Positions 34,067 to 47,626 of a stretch of DNA of 64,000 bases are shown here, piece by piece; position 1 is the first letter of the stretch; every line of letters begins with the position of its first letter. Under the pieces are notes generated by a model. It was not told the origin of the DNA. It saw nothing but the letters and a program-made list of their open reading frames with translations, and ran no database searches. Where the stretch lies: assembly GCA_037893245.1 (NCBI GenBank), contig JBAIAA010000074.1:868001-932000 (forward strand), in the 5' to 3' direction. This stretch comes from Crossaster papposus (Eukaryota; Echinodermata; Asteroidea; Velatida; Solasteridae). The position numbers were made by a program, and so were the translations under genes.

Positions 34067-35848
34067 TCTCATTTGGTTGTGTGAACTTTTCGTTTCTAAA
34101 GCAATATTCATCAAAAACCAATTCAAAGGTAAAATGCATATAATTCAATTTTTCAGAACAATAACAGGATATCTAGCGCAGTTATTTTGCTGGATGCTTG
34201 GAATCATTATTTACTTTCAAATAAGTAAGATATTTCTGAATAATTCGGTAGTAAAATGTTTCGATATCTGTAAATGGTTTACCCTACTTTTAAGAACTTC
34301 ACTGCCCCAAACCGGATAATTTACCCAAAGATGATCGCATTGTTAACAGTGTTGTAAGTCTCGAGACCTGGACTGATATTAATAAAACCTGCGAAGCCTA
34401 TAGTTGGCTTCTAAAATAGCCCCTAGTTCACAGCTAAGCCTAGTTGGAAGCTAAGTGATATTATTAAAACTCTGCTAAGCTTATGGTTGCTAAGTTGGCT
34501 GCTATTTAGTGTTAACGTTAGAGTTAATCTGATGTGTCTCTATATAAGTCAATAGTTTGCAAATTATCCTCACCCAATATAGGGCTAGATTCTCCACAAC
34601 CAATAGAACATTGGGATACCTAACAAATTAATAGGCTTTCAAAACTCAAATCTGAATCCAAGAACCATGTTATCCAATGTAAAATATCTCGTAACAAAAT
34701 GGATCTCGCGAATCGCAGCGACCGGGGACTAAGTTTGCTTGGTTATTGACAGTACTTATAGGTCTCGTGAAATCGCCGCGATCGGGGACCAAGTTTGGTA
34801 AAATGTTGTCAAGTTATAGGTTTCGCGAAAATGCAACGATCGAAAACCTAAATATTGATCTGGCAATAAAACTGCTCAGGCCATACGTAAACAAACCTGT
34901 TACCTTGTCGAAAATGAGTTGTTCCAGCTGTCCTGTTGCGTAGGGTAATAAATCATGTATTTTTTTTCAACATCTTTCTCTGCACGTCCATATCAGTTCA
35001 TATTAAATGTATGCACAAATAATAATAGTTGTGGTACTTAATAAATCAGGATTAAACTTAGTCAAAATTACAAAAGCAGTATACTCTAATGTTGATAAAG
35101 TGTTTGACAAAAACGTTAATTATACTATTTTTGAATTCTATAGCCTCACTTTCATTTTTTTTTAAATGTGGCACAAAATATTAAGGTAAATGTTTAATCC
35201 ACAAAATTTAATTATTCATCTGAGAAGACTGGTATTAATTTGTAATTAAACTTTAGGTCATTTATATCCCTAAGTTGCAAAAAAGAAAATGTTGCCTCAC
35301 TTTCAATTCAGTATGGCCGACTCGTGAATAAAGCCCTTATACATTCGCTGCAAAATTCGCCCGAATTATGTTCGACTAATACGAATACCTTTCGTGATGT
35401 CACAAATACACGTTTGCATTTGCTTTTGTGCAGAGTATAAACTGACCTTTACACAAAAAATGAGGTTCTTCAAGATTTATATAACATTATATATAAAAAA
35501 AATAAAAAATAATGATACTCTTAGACATCCAAAAAATATAATATTTAAGCTTGCTCATTATTTCACTATTCATAAAACATGTATATAGATAGAGATGGCA
35601 CCAATAGTTTGTCCACAGTATTAGAAGTTAATACAAGTGGTTGGCAAATTGGAATACTAACTCGTAAATTTGTGGGATTCTTGGCATTGATGAGAGTTGT
35701 AAAGGAGATTAAAGGAATGGTTGCACGTGTGCCTATTATTTTCAACAATGTATTTTTTATATAATTGCATGCATGACTACGTATCCTTGGCAACAAACGT
35801 AGATTAATTTTACGTCACTGCTCCAACGCGAGTTAAAGTAATAGTCTA

Positions 35849-38744
35849 AACAAATTACATTCTGTTTGAGCCAAACCCCGGGTGTAAACGGACTTAAAAG
35901 CACTTAATTGTTTTTAAGGAATACAGCTATCCACGAGGCCGCACCCCTTTAAAAAGCGATTAATCACAGTGCATCATTTCAGGTCCGACAAATTGTCGCC
36001 ATTTTGCCCAACATAAATTACTTTATCATGCTTTACCGCACACTTAATAAGGGAATAAATGTGTGTTCGGTCGGTTTTAATCACTCTGTTTAATACCGCT
36101 TGGAGTCTGGGTGCTGATAATTACCCGAGCCGAAGGCGAGGGTAATTATCAGCACCCAGACTCCAAGCGGTATTAAACAGAGTGATTAATACCGACCGAA
36201 CACACATTTATTCCCATTCATAAATACCTTTTTTGTAAAATTCAGCCATAAAAGCCCCGAAAATCACGGAAAATTGTCGCAAGTAAATTTCGGTGTTTCG
36301 CCATTCTGTGCGTGTCAAACGACATCTTTCCGCCTCTGTCGCTCTACACAATACATGCAATAAAGCGTATTTACTAGGAACCAGACTATTACTGCTATTG
36401 ACAACCTCGTTTTCAGCGTGTCAAGCTGTACGCGCCCAACACCACCCTACTATTGGAGACGATGTACGGTTGGAAATAAAGTGAGCCCTGGGGACGAGTA
36501 TAATGCGACATCGCGTGACGTATTTTGCTGCCAACTGGTATTAAACACTTCCAGCCATGTCTTTATCGTCCGTTTAATACCGGCCACGTGACGGGCTCTC
36601 GACCAATAGAAATGCCTAAACTGTCCCAGGTATTTATGAATGTTGATTTAACGTTTATTTCAATTGTACACTCCAATTCTAGCGCTTCTGTGGAGGACAC
36701 AATGAAAATGTAATAGATGTATGAAAACTATCAATTTCTGTTCATGCTTAGAACATTTATCTGTCAATTTTTTGCAAACGACGAGGCAGATGGCAGGCTG
36801 GTAATGGCTGCTGTTTTATGAATTATCCCCATTGAATACTGAATTATAAATCGTAATGGTAGAATTGTATGTTTGTCTTTTTCATCGACATTTACCCCCC
36901 CCCCCCCCCCCACCCCCCCCCCCCCCCCGCCCCTCCCCCTTGACATTTATCTACCACTGACTGCACTTAAAGTTGTAGCATTTGTCAGTTGTGATTGTTT
37001 ATTGTTTGAAGCAGCAACAGTTTTCAAAAATCGATCTACCCTGACGAAGTTTTAGCTCTGCGAATGCTGTATATATTCCAAGAAAATGACATTTATAAGA
37101 TTTCGACTTGTAACCAACTACTTATGAAATGTTCACAAAATGCGTCTTCGAGACGCATCTTTGGACTTCTTTTGATTATTTCTTTAAAATGACAGCATAT
37201 CAGAAGGAATAATTTCAGAAGAAGTCTATAATAACAGTTCAGTAAAGTATTTCGTGATAATTAAGGCTTTTAAAAATATATATTGACAAATGTTGTGTAC
37301 ATATACCGTTAAAAAAAAAATGTTTATTTAAGAATTGCTTTTGTAGAAGCTTGAGAAACTGAAGAAATTAAATGTGAGAGTTGCTATGATGAATTTAAAT
37401 AACAAATGTTTCAAAATAGCCGAGGAAACCTATACAGGTTGAGTATTTTCCCCTCAAGTGCACGACGTAGGGTATCATGTTGGGTACAACGAATTTTTCT
37501 GACTACCCCGTGGAATCCCATTAATTTAAAAGGCGTATAGAGTAATTTGTTTCACGCCAACTGACTTGTTGCCTTCATTGCATCATCTTTAATTATTTCG
37601 ACCCTCCAGGTACGTTTCTTTTTCTAAAGGTTCGTTGTTTACACGTCTGTGTAATTGCCTAGACCGACCTTGATTGCTATTGAGGAGTCTGTGTTTGTTA
37701 CTAGAATCCGTGTCAGTTTGTATGCAGTGCCGCGCTGTTTCATAACGATTCGTGACTGTTTACGAACGAGATAGTATTCATGAGCCTGGTCTCACGGTGG
37801 TCTACGGCCACTTAGCTGACGTGGCAAACTACGTACGTTCGAGTATTTGTTTAAAACATCTTTCTCTGCACGTCCATATCAGTTCATCTTAAGTTTATGC
37901 ACAAATATTAATAGTTGTGGTAATAAATCAAGATAAAATTTAGTCAAAATTACAAAAGCAGTATACTCTAATGTCGATAAAGTGTTTGACAAAAACGTTC
38001 ATTTTTGATAAGGTCCAAGACTATTTTTGCATTCTTCAGCCTCACTTTCATTTTTTTTTTTAATGTAGCACAAAATATTAAGGTAAATGTTGAATCAACA
38101 ACATTTTATTATTCATCTGAGAAAAGTGGTATTAATTTGTAATTAAACTTTAGGTCATTTATATCCCTAGTTGCAAAAAAGAAAATGTTGCCTCACTTTC
38201 AATTCAGTATGGCCGACTCGTGAATAAAGCCCTTATACTTTCGCTGCAAAATTCGCCCGAATTATGTTGGACTAATACGAATACCTTTCGTAATGTCACA
38301 AATCCACGTTTGTATTTGCTTCTGTGCAGAGTATAAACTGACCTTTACAAAAAAATGAGGTTCTTCAAGATTTATATAACATTATATATAAAAAAAATAA
38401 AAAATAATGATACTCTTAGACATCCAAAAAATATAATATTTAAGCTTGCTCATTATTTCACTATTCATAAAACATGTATATAGATAGAGATGGCACTAAT
38501 AGTTTGTCCACAGTATTAGAAGTTAATACAAGACGGTTGGCAAAGTGGAATACTAACTCGTAAATTTGTGGGATTCTTGGCATTGATGAGAGTTGTAAAG
38601 GAGATTAAAGGAATGGTTGCACGTGTGCCTATTATTTTCAACAATGTATTTTTTATATAATTGCATGCATGACTACGTATCCTTGGCAACAAACGTAGAT
38701 TAATTTTACGTCACTGCTCCAACGCGAGTTAAAGTAATAGTCTA
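35849..38744 (+). repeat. Array unit 3 (shortened)
   Basis: Lacks everything between the promoter region and the 'ttaaaacatctttctctgc' block: at about 37846 'gtacgttcgagta' joins directly to 'tttgtttaaaacatc'. From about 35665 to 37846 it is virtually identical to 38561-40742. Confidence 0.88.
36049..36641. mobile_element. Composite foldback insertion in unit 3 with CTCGGCTTCGC-type loop
   Basis: Absent from units 1, 2, 5, 6 and 7, which read 'cacttaatgttgattta' without break. Part one (36051-36215) is a hairpin with arms of 76 bp that differ at about one position, with loop 'cgagccgaaggcgag'. Part two (36216-36641) is bounded by inverted 'attcataaatacct'. Flanks show only 'aat'. No transposase. 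The frame at 36293-36484 is not supported as a gene. Confidence 0.85.
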
Positions 38745-38944
38745 AACAAATTACATTCTGTTTGAGCCAAACCCCGGGTGTAAACGGACTTAAAAGCACT
38801 TAATTGTTTTTAAGGAATACAGCTATCCACGAGGCCGCACCCCTTTAAAAAGCGATTAATCACAGTGCATCATTTCAGGTCCGACAAATTGTCGCCATTT
38901 TGCCCAACATAAATTACTTTATCATGCTTTACCGCACACTTAAT

Positions 38945-39537
38945 AAGGGAATAAATGTGTGTTCGGTCGGTTTTAATCACTCTGTTTAATACCGCTTGGA
39001 GTCTGGGTGCTGATAATTACCCGAGCCGAAGGCGAGGGTAATTATCAGCACCCAGACTCCAAGCGGTATTAAACAGAGTGATTAATACCGACCGAACACA
39101 CATTTATTCCCATTCATAAATACCTTTTTTGTAAAATTCAGCCATAAAAGCCCCGAAAATCACGGAAAATTGTCGCAAGTAAATTTCGGTGTTTCGCCAT
39201 TCTGTGCGTGTCAAACGACATCTTTCCGCCTCTGTCGCTCTACACAATACATGCAATAAAGCGTATTTACTAGGAACCAGACTATTACTGCTATTGACAA
39301 CCTCGTTTTCAGCGTGTCAAGCTGTACGCGCCCAACACCACCCTACTATTGGAGACGATGTACGGTTGGAAATAAAGTGAGCCCTGGGGACGAGTATAAT
39401 GCGACATCGCGTGACGTATTTTGCTGCCAACTGGTATTAAACACTTCCAGCCATGTCTTTATCGTCCGTTTAATACCGGCCACGTGACGGGCTCTCGACC
39501 AATAGAAATGCCTAAACTGTCCCAGGTATTTATGAAT
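38945..39537. mobile_element. Composite foldback insertion, unit 4 copy
   Basis: Identical by eye to 36049-36641 at an offset of 2896 bp, so it was copied with the unit rather than inserted again. Confidence 0.88.
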
Positions 39538-40875
39538 GTTGATTTAACGTTTATTTCAATTGTACACTCCAATTCTAGCGCTTCTGTGGAGGACACAATG
39601 AAAATGTAATAGATGTATGAAAACTATCAATTTCTGTTCATGCTTAGAACATTTATCTGTCAATTTTTTGCAAACGACGAGGCAGATGGCAGGCTGGTAA
39701 TGGCTGCTGTTTTATGAATTATCCCCATTGAATACTGAATTATAAATCGTAATGGTAGAATTGTATGTTTGTCTTTTTCATCGACATTTACCCCCCCCCC
39801 CCCCCCCCACCCCCCCCCCCCCCCCCGCCCCTCCCCCTTGACATTTATCTACCACTGACTGCACTTAAAGTTGTAGCATTTGTCAGTTGTGATTGTTTAT
39901 TGTTTGAAGCAGCAACAGTTTTCAAAAATCGATCTACCCTGACGAAGTTTTAGCTCTGCGAATGCTGTATATATTCCAAGAAAATGACATTTATAAGATT
40001 TCGACTTGTAACCAACTACTTATGAAATGTTCACAAAATGCGTCTTCGAGACGCATCTTTGGACTTCTTTTGATTATTTCTTTAAAATGACAGCATATCA
40101 GAAGGAATAATTTCAGAAGAAGTCTATAATAACAGTTCAGTAAAGTATTTCGTGATAATTAAGGCTTTTAAAAATATATATTGACAAATGTTGTGTACAT
40201 ATACCGTTAAAAAAAAAATGTTTATTTAAGAATTGCTTTTGTAGAAGCTTGAGAAACTGAAGAAATTAAATGTGAGAGTTGCTATGATGAATTTAAATAA
40301 CAAATGTTTCAAAATAGCCGAGGAAACCTATACAGGTTGAGTATTTTCCCCTCAAGTGCACGACGTAGGGTATCATGTTGGGTACAACGAATTTTTCTGA
40401 CTACCCCGTGGAATCCCATTAATTTAAAAGGCGTATAGAGTAATTTGTTTCACGCCAACTGACTTGTTGCCTTCATTGCATCATCTTTAATTATTTCGAC
40501 CCTCCAGGTACGTTTCTTTTTCTAAAGGTTCGTTGTTTACACGTCTGTGTAATTGCCTAGACCGACCTTGATTGCTATTGAGGAGTCTGTGTTTGTTACT
40601 AGAATCCGTGTCAGTTTGTATGCAGTGCCGCGCTGTTTCATAACGATTCGTGACTGTTTACGAACGAGATAGTATTCATGAGCCTGGTCTCACGGTGGTC
40701 TACGGCCACTTAGCTGACGTGGCAAACTACGTACGTTCGAGTACTTGCCGATATACGGCGAACTCTAACGGAGTGTTCAGCATTTCGTCATGTGGTATTT
40801 TTTCGAATCCTTGACCTGTTTGTGAGCATTTGTAGACAATCTCCATCCGGATCAGGGACGTAGTGTGTTATTATT

Positions 40876-41128
40876 ATTAATTCTTTCTGGTAATGAAACT
40901 AAGGATTCATCAAAAGCGCCGTATAGGCACTGTAGCTTGCAAGCCTAAAGAAACCTGTAGAGAGAAGACAGTGAGAAGAAGATACAGTTTTAGAGGTGGG
41001 GGGGGGGGGGGGGGGAACTACGAAATCAGGCAGGAACTGAAAACCAAATCCACATTTACCCAGGCCGGATTCGAACCCGGGTCACAACGGCGGAAGGCGA
41101 GGAAAGAACTGCTACGCCAACCTGAATC
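40876..41128 (-). mobile_element. SINE (second tail type) in array unit 4
   Basis: Same site as in units 1 and 2. A G-run (about 40998-41015) has expanded within it. Confidence 0.85.
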
Positions 41129-42656
41129 CCTCTCATTTGGTTGTGTGAACTTTTCGTTTCTAAAGCAATATTCATTAAAAATCAATTCAAAGGTAGGATA
41201 CATATAGGAATTCAATTTTTCGGAACAATTACAGGATATCTAGCGCAGTTATTTTAATGGATGCCTGGAATCATTATTCACTTTTAAATAAGTGAGATAT
41301 TTCTGAATAATTCGGTAGTCAAATTGTTCGATATCTGTAAATGGTTTACCCTACCTATAAGGACTTCACTACCCCAAAACCGGATAATTTACCTAAAGAT
41401 GATCGCATTGTTAACAGTGTTGTAAGTCTCGAGACCTGGGCTGATATTCATAAAAGCCTGCGAAGCCTATACATGTAGTTGGCTGCTAAAATAGCCCCTA
41501 GTTGACAGCTAAGCCTAGTTGGAAGCTAATTGATATTAAAAAAACTTTGCTAAGCTTATGGTTGCTAAGTTGGCTGCTATTTAGTGTTAACGTTAGAGTT
41601 GATCTGAGGTGTCTCTAAGTCACTAGTTTGCAAATTATCCTCACCCGGCATAGGGCTAGATTCTCCACAACCAATAGAACATTGGGATACCTAACAAATT
41701 AATAGGCTTTCAAAACTCAAATCTGAATCCAAGAACCATGTTATCCAATGTAGAATATCCCGTAACAAAATAGATCTCGCGAATTGCAGCGACCGGAGTC
41801 TGAGTTTGCTTGGTTATTGACAGTACGTATAGGTCTCGTGAAATCGCCGCGATCGGGGACCAAGTTTGGTACAATTTTGTCAAGTTATAAGTTTCGCGGA
41901 AATGCGACGATCGAAAACCTAAATATTGATCTGGCAATAAAACTGCTCAGGCCATACGTAAACAAACCCGTTACCTTGTCGAAGATGAGTTGTTCCAGCT
42001 GTCCTGTTGCATAGGGTAATAAATCATATTTGTTTAAAACATCTTTCTCTGCACGTCCATATCAGTTCATCTTAAATGTATGCACAAATATTAATAGTTG
42101 TGGTAATAAATCAGGATAAAATATAGTCAAAATTACAAAAGCAGTATACTCTAATGTCGATAAAAACTGTTTGACAAAAACGTTCATTTTTGATAAGGTC
42201 CAAGACTATTTTTGCATTCTTCAGCCTCACTTTCATTTTTTTTTTTAATGTGGCACAAAATATTAAGGTAAATGTTTAATCCACAAAATTTAATTATTCA
42301 TCTGAGAAGACTGGTATTAATTTGTAATTAAACTTTAGGTCATTTATATCCCTAAGTTGCAAAAAAGAAAATGTTGCCTCACTTTCAATTCAGTATGGCC
42401 GACTCGTGAATAAAGCCCTTATACATTCGCTGCAAAATTCGCCCGAATTATGTTCGACTAATACGAATACCTTTCGTGATGTCACAAATACACGTATGCA
42501 TTTGCTTTTGTGCAGAGTATAAACTGACCTTTACACAAAAAATGAGGTTCTTCAAGATTTACATAACATTATATATAAAAAACAATAATGATACTCTTTG
42601 ACATCCCAAAATTCTATTATTTAAGCATTGCTCATTATTTCATTATTCATAAAACA

Positions 42657-42946
42657 GGGGAGTCGGGTTGGTGTAGCGGTTCTTTCCTCGCCTTCCACCA
42701 CTATGACCCGGGTTCAAATCCGGACTGGGCCAATAATTATGTGGATTGGATTTTCAGTCCCTGCCTGACTCCGTGGGTTTTTCCCCAGGATATTCTTCTG
42801 GGGTTTTCCTCCCACCTCTAAAACTGTAACTTCTTCACATTAATTGTTGAATGAAATAACAAATTGTTGAATGAAATTTGTTCCCGCCGTGAATATGGCC
42901 ATTGATGCTGGGACGGCGTTAAACCCTAAAAACTCACTCACTCACT
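42657..42946 (+). mobile_element. tRNA-derived SINE with (ACTC)n tail, unit 4
   Basis: Same family as 4561. The target-site duplication 'tcataaaaca' is on both sides. An identical insertion with the same duplication is in unit 5 (49144), while units 1, 2, 3 and 6 have the empty site 'attcataaaacatg' (attcatgaaacatg in unit 6). Confidence 0.92.
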
Positions 42947-44632
42947 CATAAAACATGTATATAGATAGAGATGACACTAATAGTTTGTCTACATTATTAG
43001 AAGTTAATACAAGTGGTTGGAAAAGTGGAATACTAACTCGTAAATGTGTGGAATTCTTGGCATTGAGAGTTGTGAAGGAGATTAAAGGAATGGTTGCATG
43101 TGTGCCTATTATTATTTTCAACAATGTATTTTTTTAATAATTGCATGTATGACTACGTATCCTTGGCAACAAACGTAAATTAATTTTACGTCACTGCTCC
43201 AACGCGAGTTGAAGTAATAGTCTAAACAAATTACATTATGTTTGGGCCAAACCCCCGGTGTAAACGGACTTAAAAGCACTTAATTGTTTTTAAGGAATAC
43301 AGCTATCCACGAGGCCACACCCCTTTAAAAAGCAATCAATCACAGTGCATCATTTCAGGTCCGACAATATGTCGCCATTTTGCCCAACAGAAATTACTTT
43401 ATCATGCTTTACCGCACACTTAATGTTGATTTAACGTTTATTTCAATTGTACACTCCGATTCTAGCGCTTCTGTAGAGGACACAACGAAAATGTAATAGA
43501 TGTATGAAAACTGTCAATTTCTTTTCATGCTTAGAACATTTATCTGTCAATTTTTTGCAAACGACGAGGCAGATGGCAGGCTGGTAATGGCTGCTGTTTT
43601 ATGAATTATCCCCATTGAATACTGAATTATAAATCGTAATGGTAGAATTTTATGTTTGTCTTTTTCATCGACATTTACCCCCCCCCCCCCAAACGCCCCG
43701 CCCCCTCCCCCTTGACATTTATCTGTCACTGACTGCACTTAAAGTTGTAGCATTTGTCAGTTGTGATTGTTTATTGTTTGAAGCAGCAACAGTTTTCAAA
43801 AATCGATCTACCCTGACGAAGTTTTAGCTCTGCGAATGTTGTATATATTCCAAGAAAATGACATTTATAAGATTTCGAATTGTAACCAACAACTTATGAA
43901 ATTTTCACAAAATGCGTCTTCGAGACGCATCTTTGGACTTCTTTTGATTATTTCTTTAAAATGACAGCATATCAGAAGGAATAATTTCAGAAGAAGTCTA
44001 TAATAACAGTTCAGTAAAGTATTTCGTGATAATTAAGGCTTTTAAAAATATATATTGACAAATGTTGAGTACATATACCGTTAAAAAAAAATTGTTTTTT
44101 TAAGAATTCCTTTTGTAGAAGCGTGAGAAACTGAAGAAATTAAATGTGAGAGTTGCTATGATGAATTTGAATAACAAATGTTTCAAAATAGCCGAGAAAA
44201 CCTATACAGGTTGAGTATTTCCCCCTCAAGTGCACGACGTAGGGTATCATGTTGAGTACAACGAATTTTTCTGACTACCCCGTGGAATCCCATTAATTTA
44301 AAAGGCGCATAGAGTAATTTGTTCACGCCAACTGACTTGTTGCCTTCATTGCATCATCTTTAATTATGTCGTCCCTCCAGGTACGTTTCTTTTTCTAAAG
44401 GTTCATTGTTTACACGTCTGTGTAATTGCCTAGACCGACCTTGATTGCTATTGAGGAGTCTGTGTTTGTTACTAGAATCCGTGTCCGTTTGTACGCAGTG
44501 CCGCGCTGTTTCATAACGATTCGTGACTGTTTACGAACTTGATGGTATTCATTGTTCAGTTTCAAGGTGATATTTTCGTTAGTTTCAAATCGGTGTTTTG
44601 CTTTAGCTAGAAACTGTAATTACCAGACAATG

Positions 44633-47063
44633 CCCAGGTGAAAATTCCAGTTGAAACCAGTTAAACTTTCAACTGGTTTCAACTGTTTTGAACTGGAATT
44701 AACTGGTATCCAACTGGTACGTGATGGAATCAACTGGCATCAACTGGTAGCTCAATCAGATTCAACAAAAACCAGTTGAAACCAGTTGTAAGCAGTTAAA
44801 GAACCAGTTACCAACTGGTAATTTGTGTGGCGACAATAGGAACCAGTTGAAACCAGTTGTAGGAACATTTACTGGTCAATCTTGTGGCGACAATAGGAAA
44901 CAGTTTAAACCAGTTGAATGAACCAGTTACCAACTGGTCATTCTTGTGGTGAAAATAGGAAACAGTACAAACCAGTTGAAGGAACCAGTTACCAACTGGT
45001 CATTCTTGTGCCGACAACAGGAAACAGTTCAAATCAGTTGAAGGAACCAGTTACGTACGTACCCTGAACTGGTCTTTTTTATTAACAATAACCAGTTGAA
45101 ACCAATTGTTGAAACCAGTTACATGTACCAACTGGTCAAGTGAACAGGAACCAAATAAAACATTCTTTAAAAGTCTAATTACATCCCCAACAAAATCAAC
45201 AGACAGCACATTTTCCCCAACTTTATTTATTAAAAATACCTATTGCCAAGAACCAACACCCCCCTCGACTTCCGCAATACCAGTTGCAAAAATCAGTGGC
45301 AAGATTCGAACCAGTTGCAAGATTCGAACCAGTTGCAAGAACCAGTTGCAAGAACCAGTTGCAAGAACCAGTTGCAAGAACCAGTTGCAAGAAACCAGTT
45401 GCAAGAAACCAGTTGCGCCAAAACCAGTTGCGCCAAAACCAGTTGCGCCAAAACCAGTTGCGCCAAAACCAGTTGCAAGAAACCAGTTGCGCCAAAACCA
45501 GTTGCGCCAAAACCAGTTGCGCCAAAACCAGTTGCGCCAAAACCAGTTGCGCCAAAACCAGTTGCGCCAAAACCAGTTGCGCCAAAACCAGTTGCGCCAA
45601 AACCAGTTGCGCCAAAACCAGTTGCGCCAAAACCAGTTGCGCCAAAACCAGTTGCGCCAAAACCAGTTGCGCCAAAACCAGTTGCGCCAAAACCAGTTGC
45701 GCCAAAACCAGTTGCGCCAAAACCAGTTGCGCCAAAACCAGTTGCGCCAAAACCAGTTGCGCCAAAACCAGTTGCGCCAAAACCAGTTGCGCCAAAACCA
45801 GTTGCGCCAAAACCAGTTGCGCCAAAACCAGTTGCGCCAAAACCAGTTGCGCCAAAACATGCAGTTGCAAAAGCCAGTTGCAGAAACCAGTTGCAGAAAC
45901 CAGTTGCAGAAACCAGTTGCAGAAACCAGTTGCAGAAACCAGTTGCAGAAACCAGTTGCAGAAACCAGTTGCAGAAACCAGTTGCAGAAACCAGTTGCAG
46001 AAACCAGTTGCAGAAACCAGTTGCAGAAACCAGTTGCAGAAACCAGTTGCAGAAACCAGTTGCAGAAACCAGTTGCAGAAACCAGTTGCAGAAACCAGTT
46101 GCAGAAACCAGTTGCAGAAACCAGTTGCAGAAACCAGTTGCAGAAACCAGTTGCAGAAACCAGTTGCAGAAACCAGTTGCAGAAACCAGTTGCAGAAACC
46201 AGTTGCAGAAACCAGTTGCAGAAACCAGTTGCAGAAACCAGTTGCAGAAACCAGTTGCAGAAACCAGTTGCAGAAACCAGTTGCAGAAACCAGTTGCAAA
46301 AACCAGTTGCAAAAACCAGTTGCAAAAACCAGTTGCAAAAACCAGTTGCAAAAACCAGTTGCAAAAACCAGTTGCAAAAACCAGTTGCAAAAACCAGTTG
46401 CAAAAACCATGCAGTTGCGAAAACCAGTTGAAAAACCAGTTGCAAAACCAGTTGCAATAGTCGATGTTAAATTGTGGTATTTTGTCCAAAAATGCACTTT
46501 TGTGACATTATATGTAATTATTCAAACGATTCCATGATTGAATTTATATTTTTGTGCAAACATAGTTAAAAATTCCCATTACATTCCATTCGTATTCAAA
46601 TTTTGACATTATTCATAAAAACTAGCTGTGACTATGTCGTGGACAAAAAAGTGTAGTATAAAACTAACTAACGGCGATGGCTAAGTGTGTAGTATGTATT
46701 TACATGTAGTAGGTAATATATAAGAGTAGGTTATTATTGGATGTATAACTACTTCCCCTATAGTAATGTTTAATAAGTAAATTCCATTGGTATTATTTCA
46801 TTACGGAATTCCACGCAGTTATATATCAGAACGTTCATTGGTTTTTGGTTTCAAAACCAGTTAAGCCAGTTAAACCAGTTCAATACCAGTTAAACCAGTT
46901 CAATACCAGTTAAACCAGTTAAACCAGTTCAATACCAGTTAAACCAGTTCAATACCAGTCACCAATTCCCAGTTGAACTGGACCAGTTGAGACCAGTTCG
47001 ACTGGTTTTAACTGGTCCCAACTGGTCCAGTTCAACTGGTTTCAACTGGAATTTTCACCTGGG
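44633..47063. mobile_element. Satellite-like TIR element made of CCAGTT motifs
   Basis: Termini are perfect inverted repeats starting CCCAGGTGAAAATTCCAG. They sit inside a unit sequence that is continuous elsewhere ('accagggaatgctcattggc'), with TG on both flanks. Nearly the whole interior consists of AACCAGTT/AACTGGTT in both orientations, except an AT-rich spacer at about 46455-46850 without the motif. No transposase. All six frames are open over the arrays because the repeats lack stops; none of these frames is a gene. Confidence 0.88.
45283..46450 (+). repeat. Three consecutive minisatellites of 13, 15 and 13 bp sharing CCAGTTGC
   Basis: 45283-45405: ccagttgcaagaa (13 bp). 45405-45858: ccagttgcgccaaaa (15 bp, about 29 copies, with one gcaagaa interruption at about 45474). 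45878-46410: ccagttgcagaaa then ccagttgcaaaaa (13 bp, about 40 copies). Very homogeneous, so recently expanded. Confidence 0.95.
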
Positions 47064-47377
47064 TGCCCATTGGCTGTTACGTTGCCCGCTTCTAGCGTTA
47101 GCTCCACCCATGCTGTAAACTTGGGCCATGTATAAATGTTTCTACTTTCCTCGCAATGTAGGTTGACTATGACGTGAGCCTGGTCTCACGGTGGTCTACG
47201 GCCACTTAGCTGACGTGGCAAACTATGTACGTTCGAGTACTTGCCGATATACGGCAAACGCTAACTAAACGGAGTGTTCAGCATTTCGTCATGTGGTATT
47301 TTTTCGAATCCTTGACCTGTTTGTGAGCATTTGTAGACAATCTCCATCAGGATCAGGGACGTAGTGTGTTATTATTA

Positions 47378-47626
47378 TTATTTCTTTCTGGTAATGAAAC
47401 TAAGGATTCATCAAAAGCGCCGTATAGGCACTGTATCTCGCAAGCCTAAAGAAACCTGTAGAGAAAAGACAGTGAGAAGAAGATACAGTCTTAGAGGTGG
47501 GGGAAAAACCCACGAAATCAGGCAGAAACTGAAAACCCAATCCACATTTACCCAGGCCGGATTCGAACCCGGGTCACAACGGTGGAAGGCGAGGAAAGAA
47601 CCAATACGCCAACCTGAATCCCTCTC
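47378..47626 (-). mobile_element. SINE (second tail type) in array unit 5
   Basis: Same site and orientation as in the other units. Confidence 0.85.

Larger units (their letters stand above)
31259..35848 (+). repeat. Array unit 2 (retains first exon)
   Basis: The only array unit with an intact signal-peptide exon (33663) and full promoter, so it best represents the ancestral unit. It contains a 5'-truncated LINE at 32044-32506. C-tract at about 31711-31733. Confidence 0.88.
38745..43224 (+). repeat. Array unit 4
   Basis: Full-order unit with the same foldback as unit 3 and the first exon deleted at about 40775. SINEs at about 40876-41128 (minus) and 42657-42946 (plus). Confidence 0.88.

Noticed and set aside
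36293-36484. 63-residue frame identical at 39189
   Set aside because: Identity is due to the recent duplication; it lies inside a foldback element.
45106-46537. Five overlapping frames of about 400-440 residues on both strands
   Set aside because: They are read from 13- and 15-bp repeats without stop codons in any frame; no start context, splice signal or homology.
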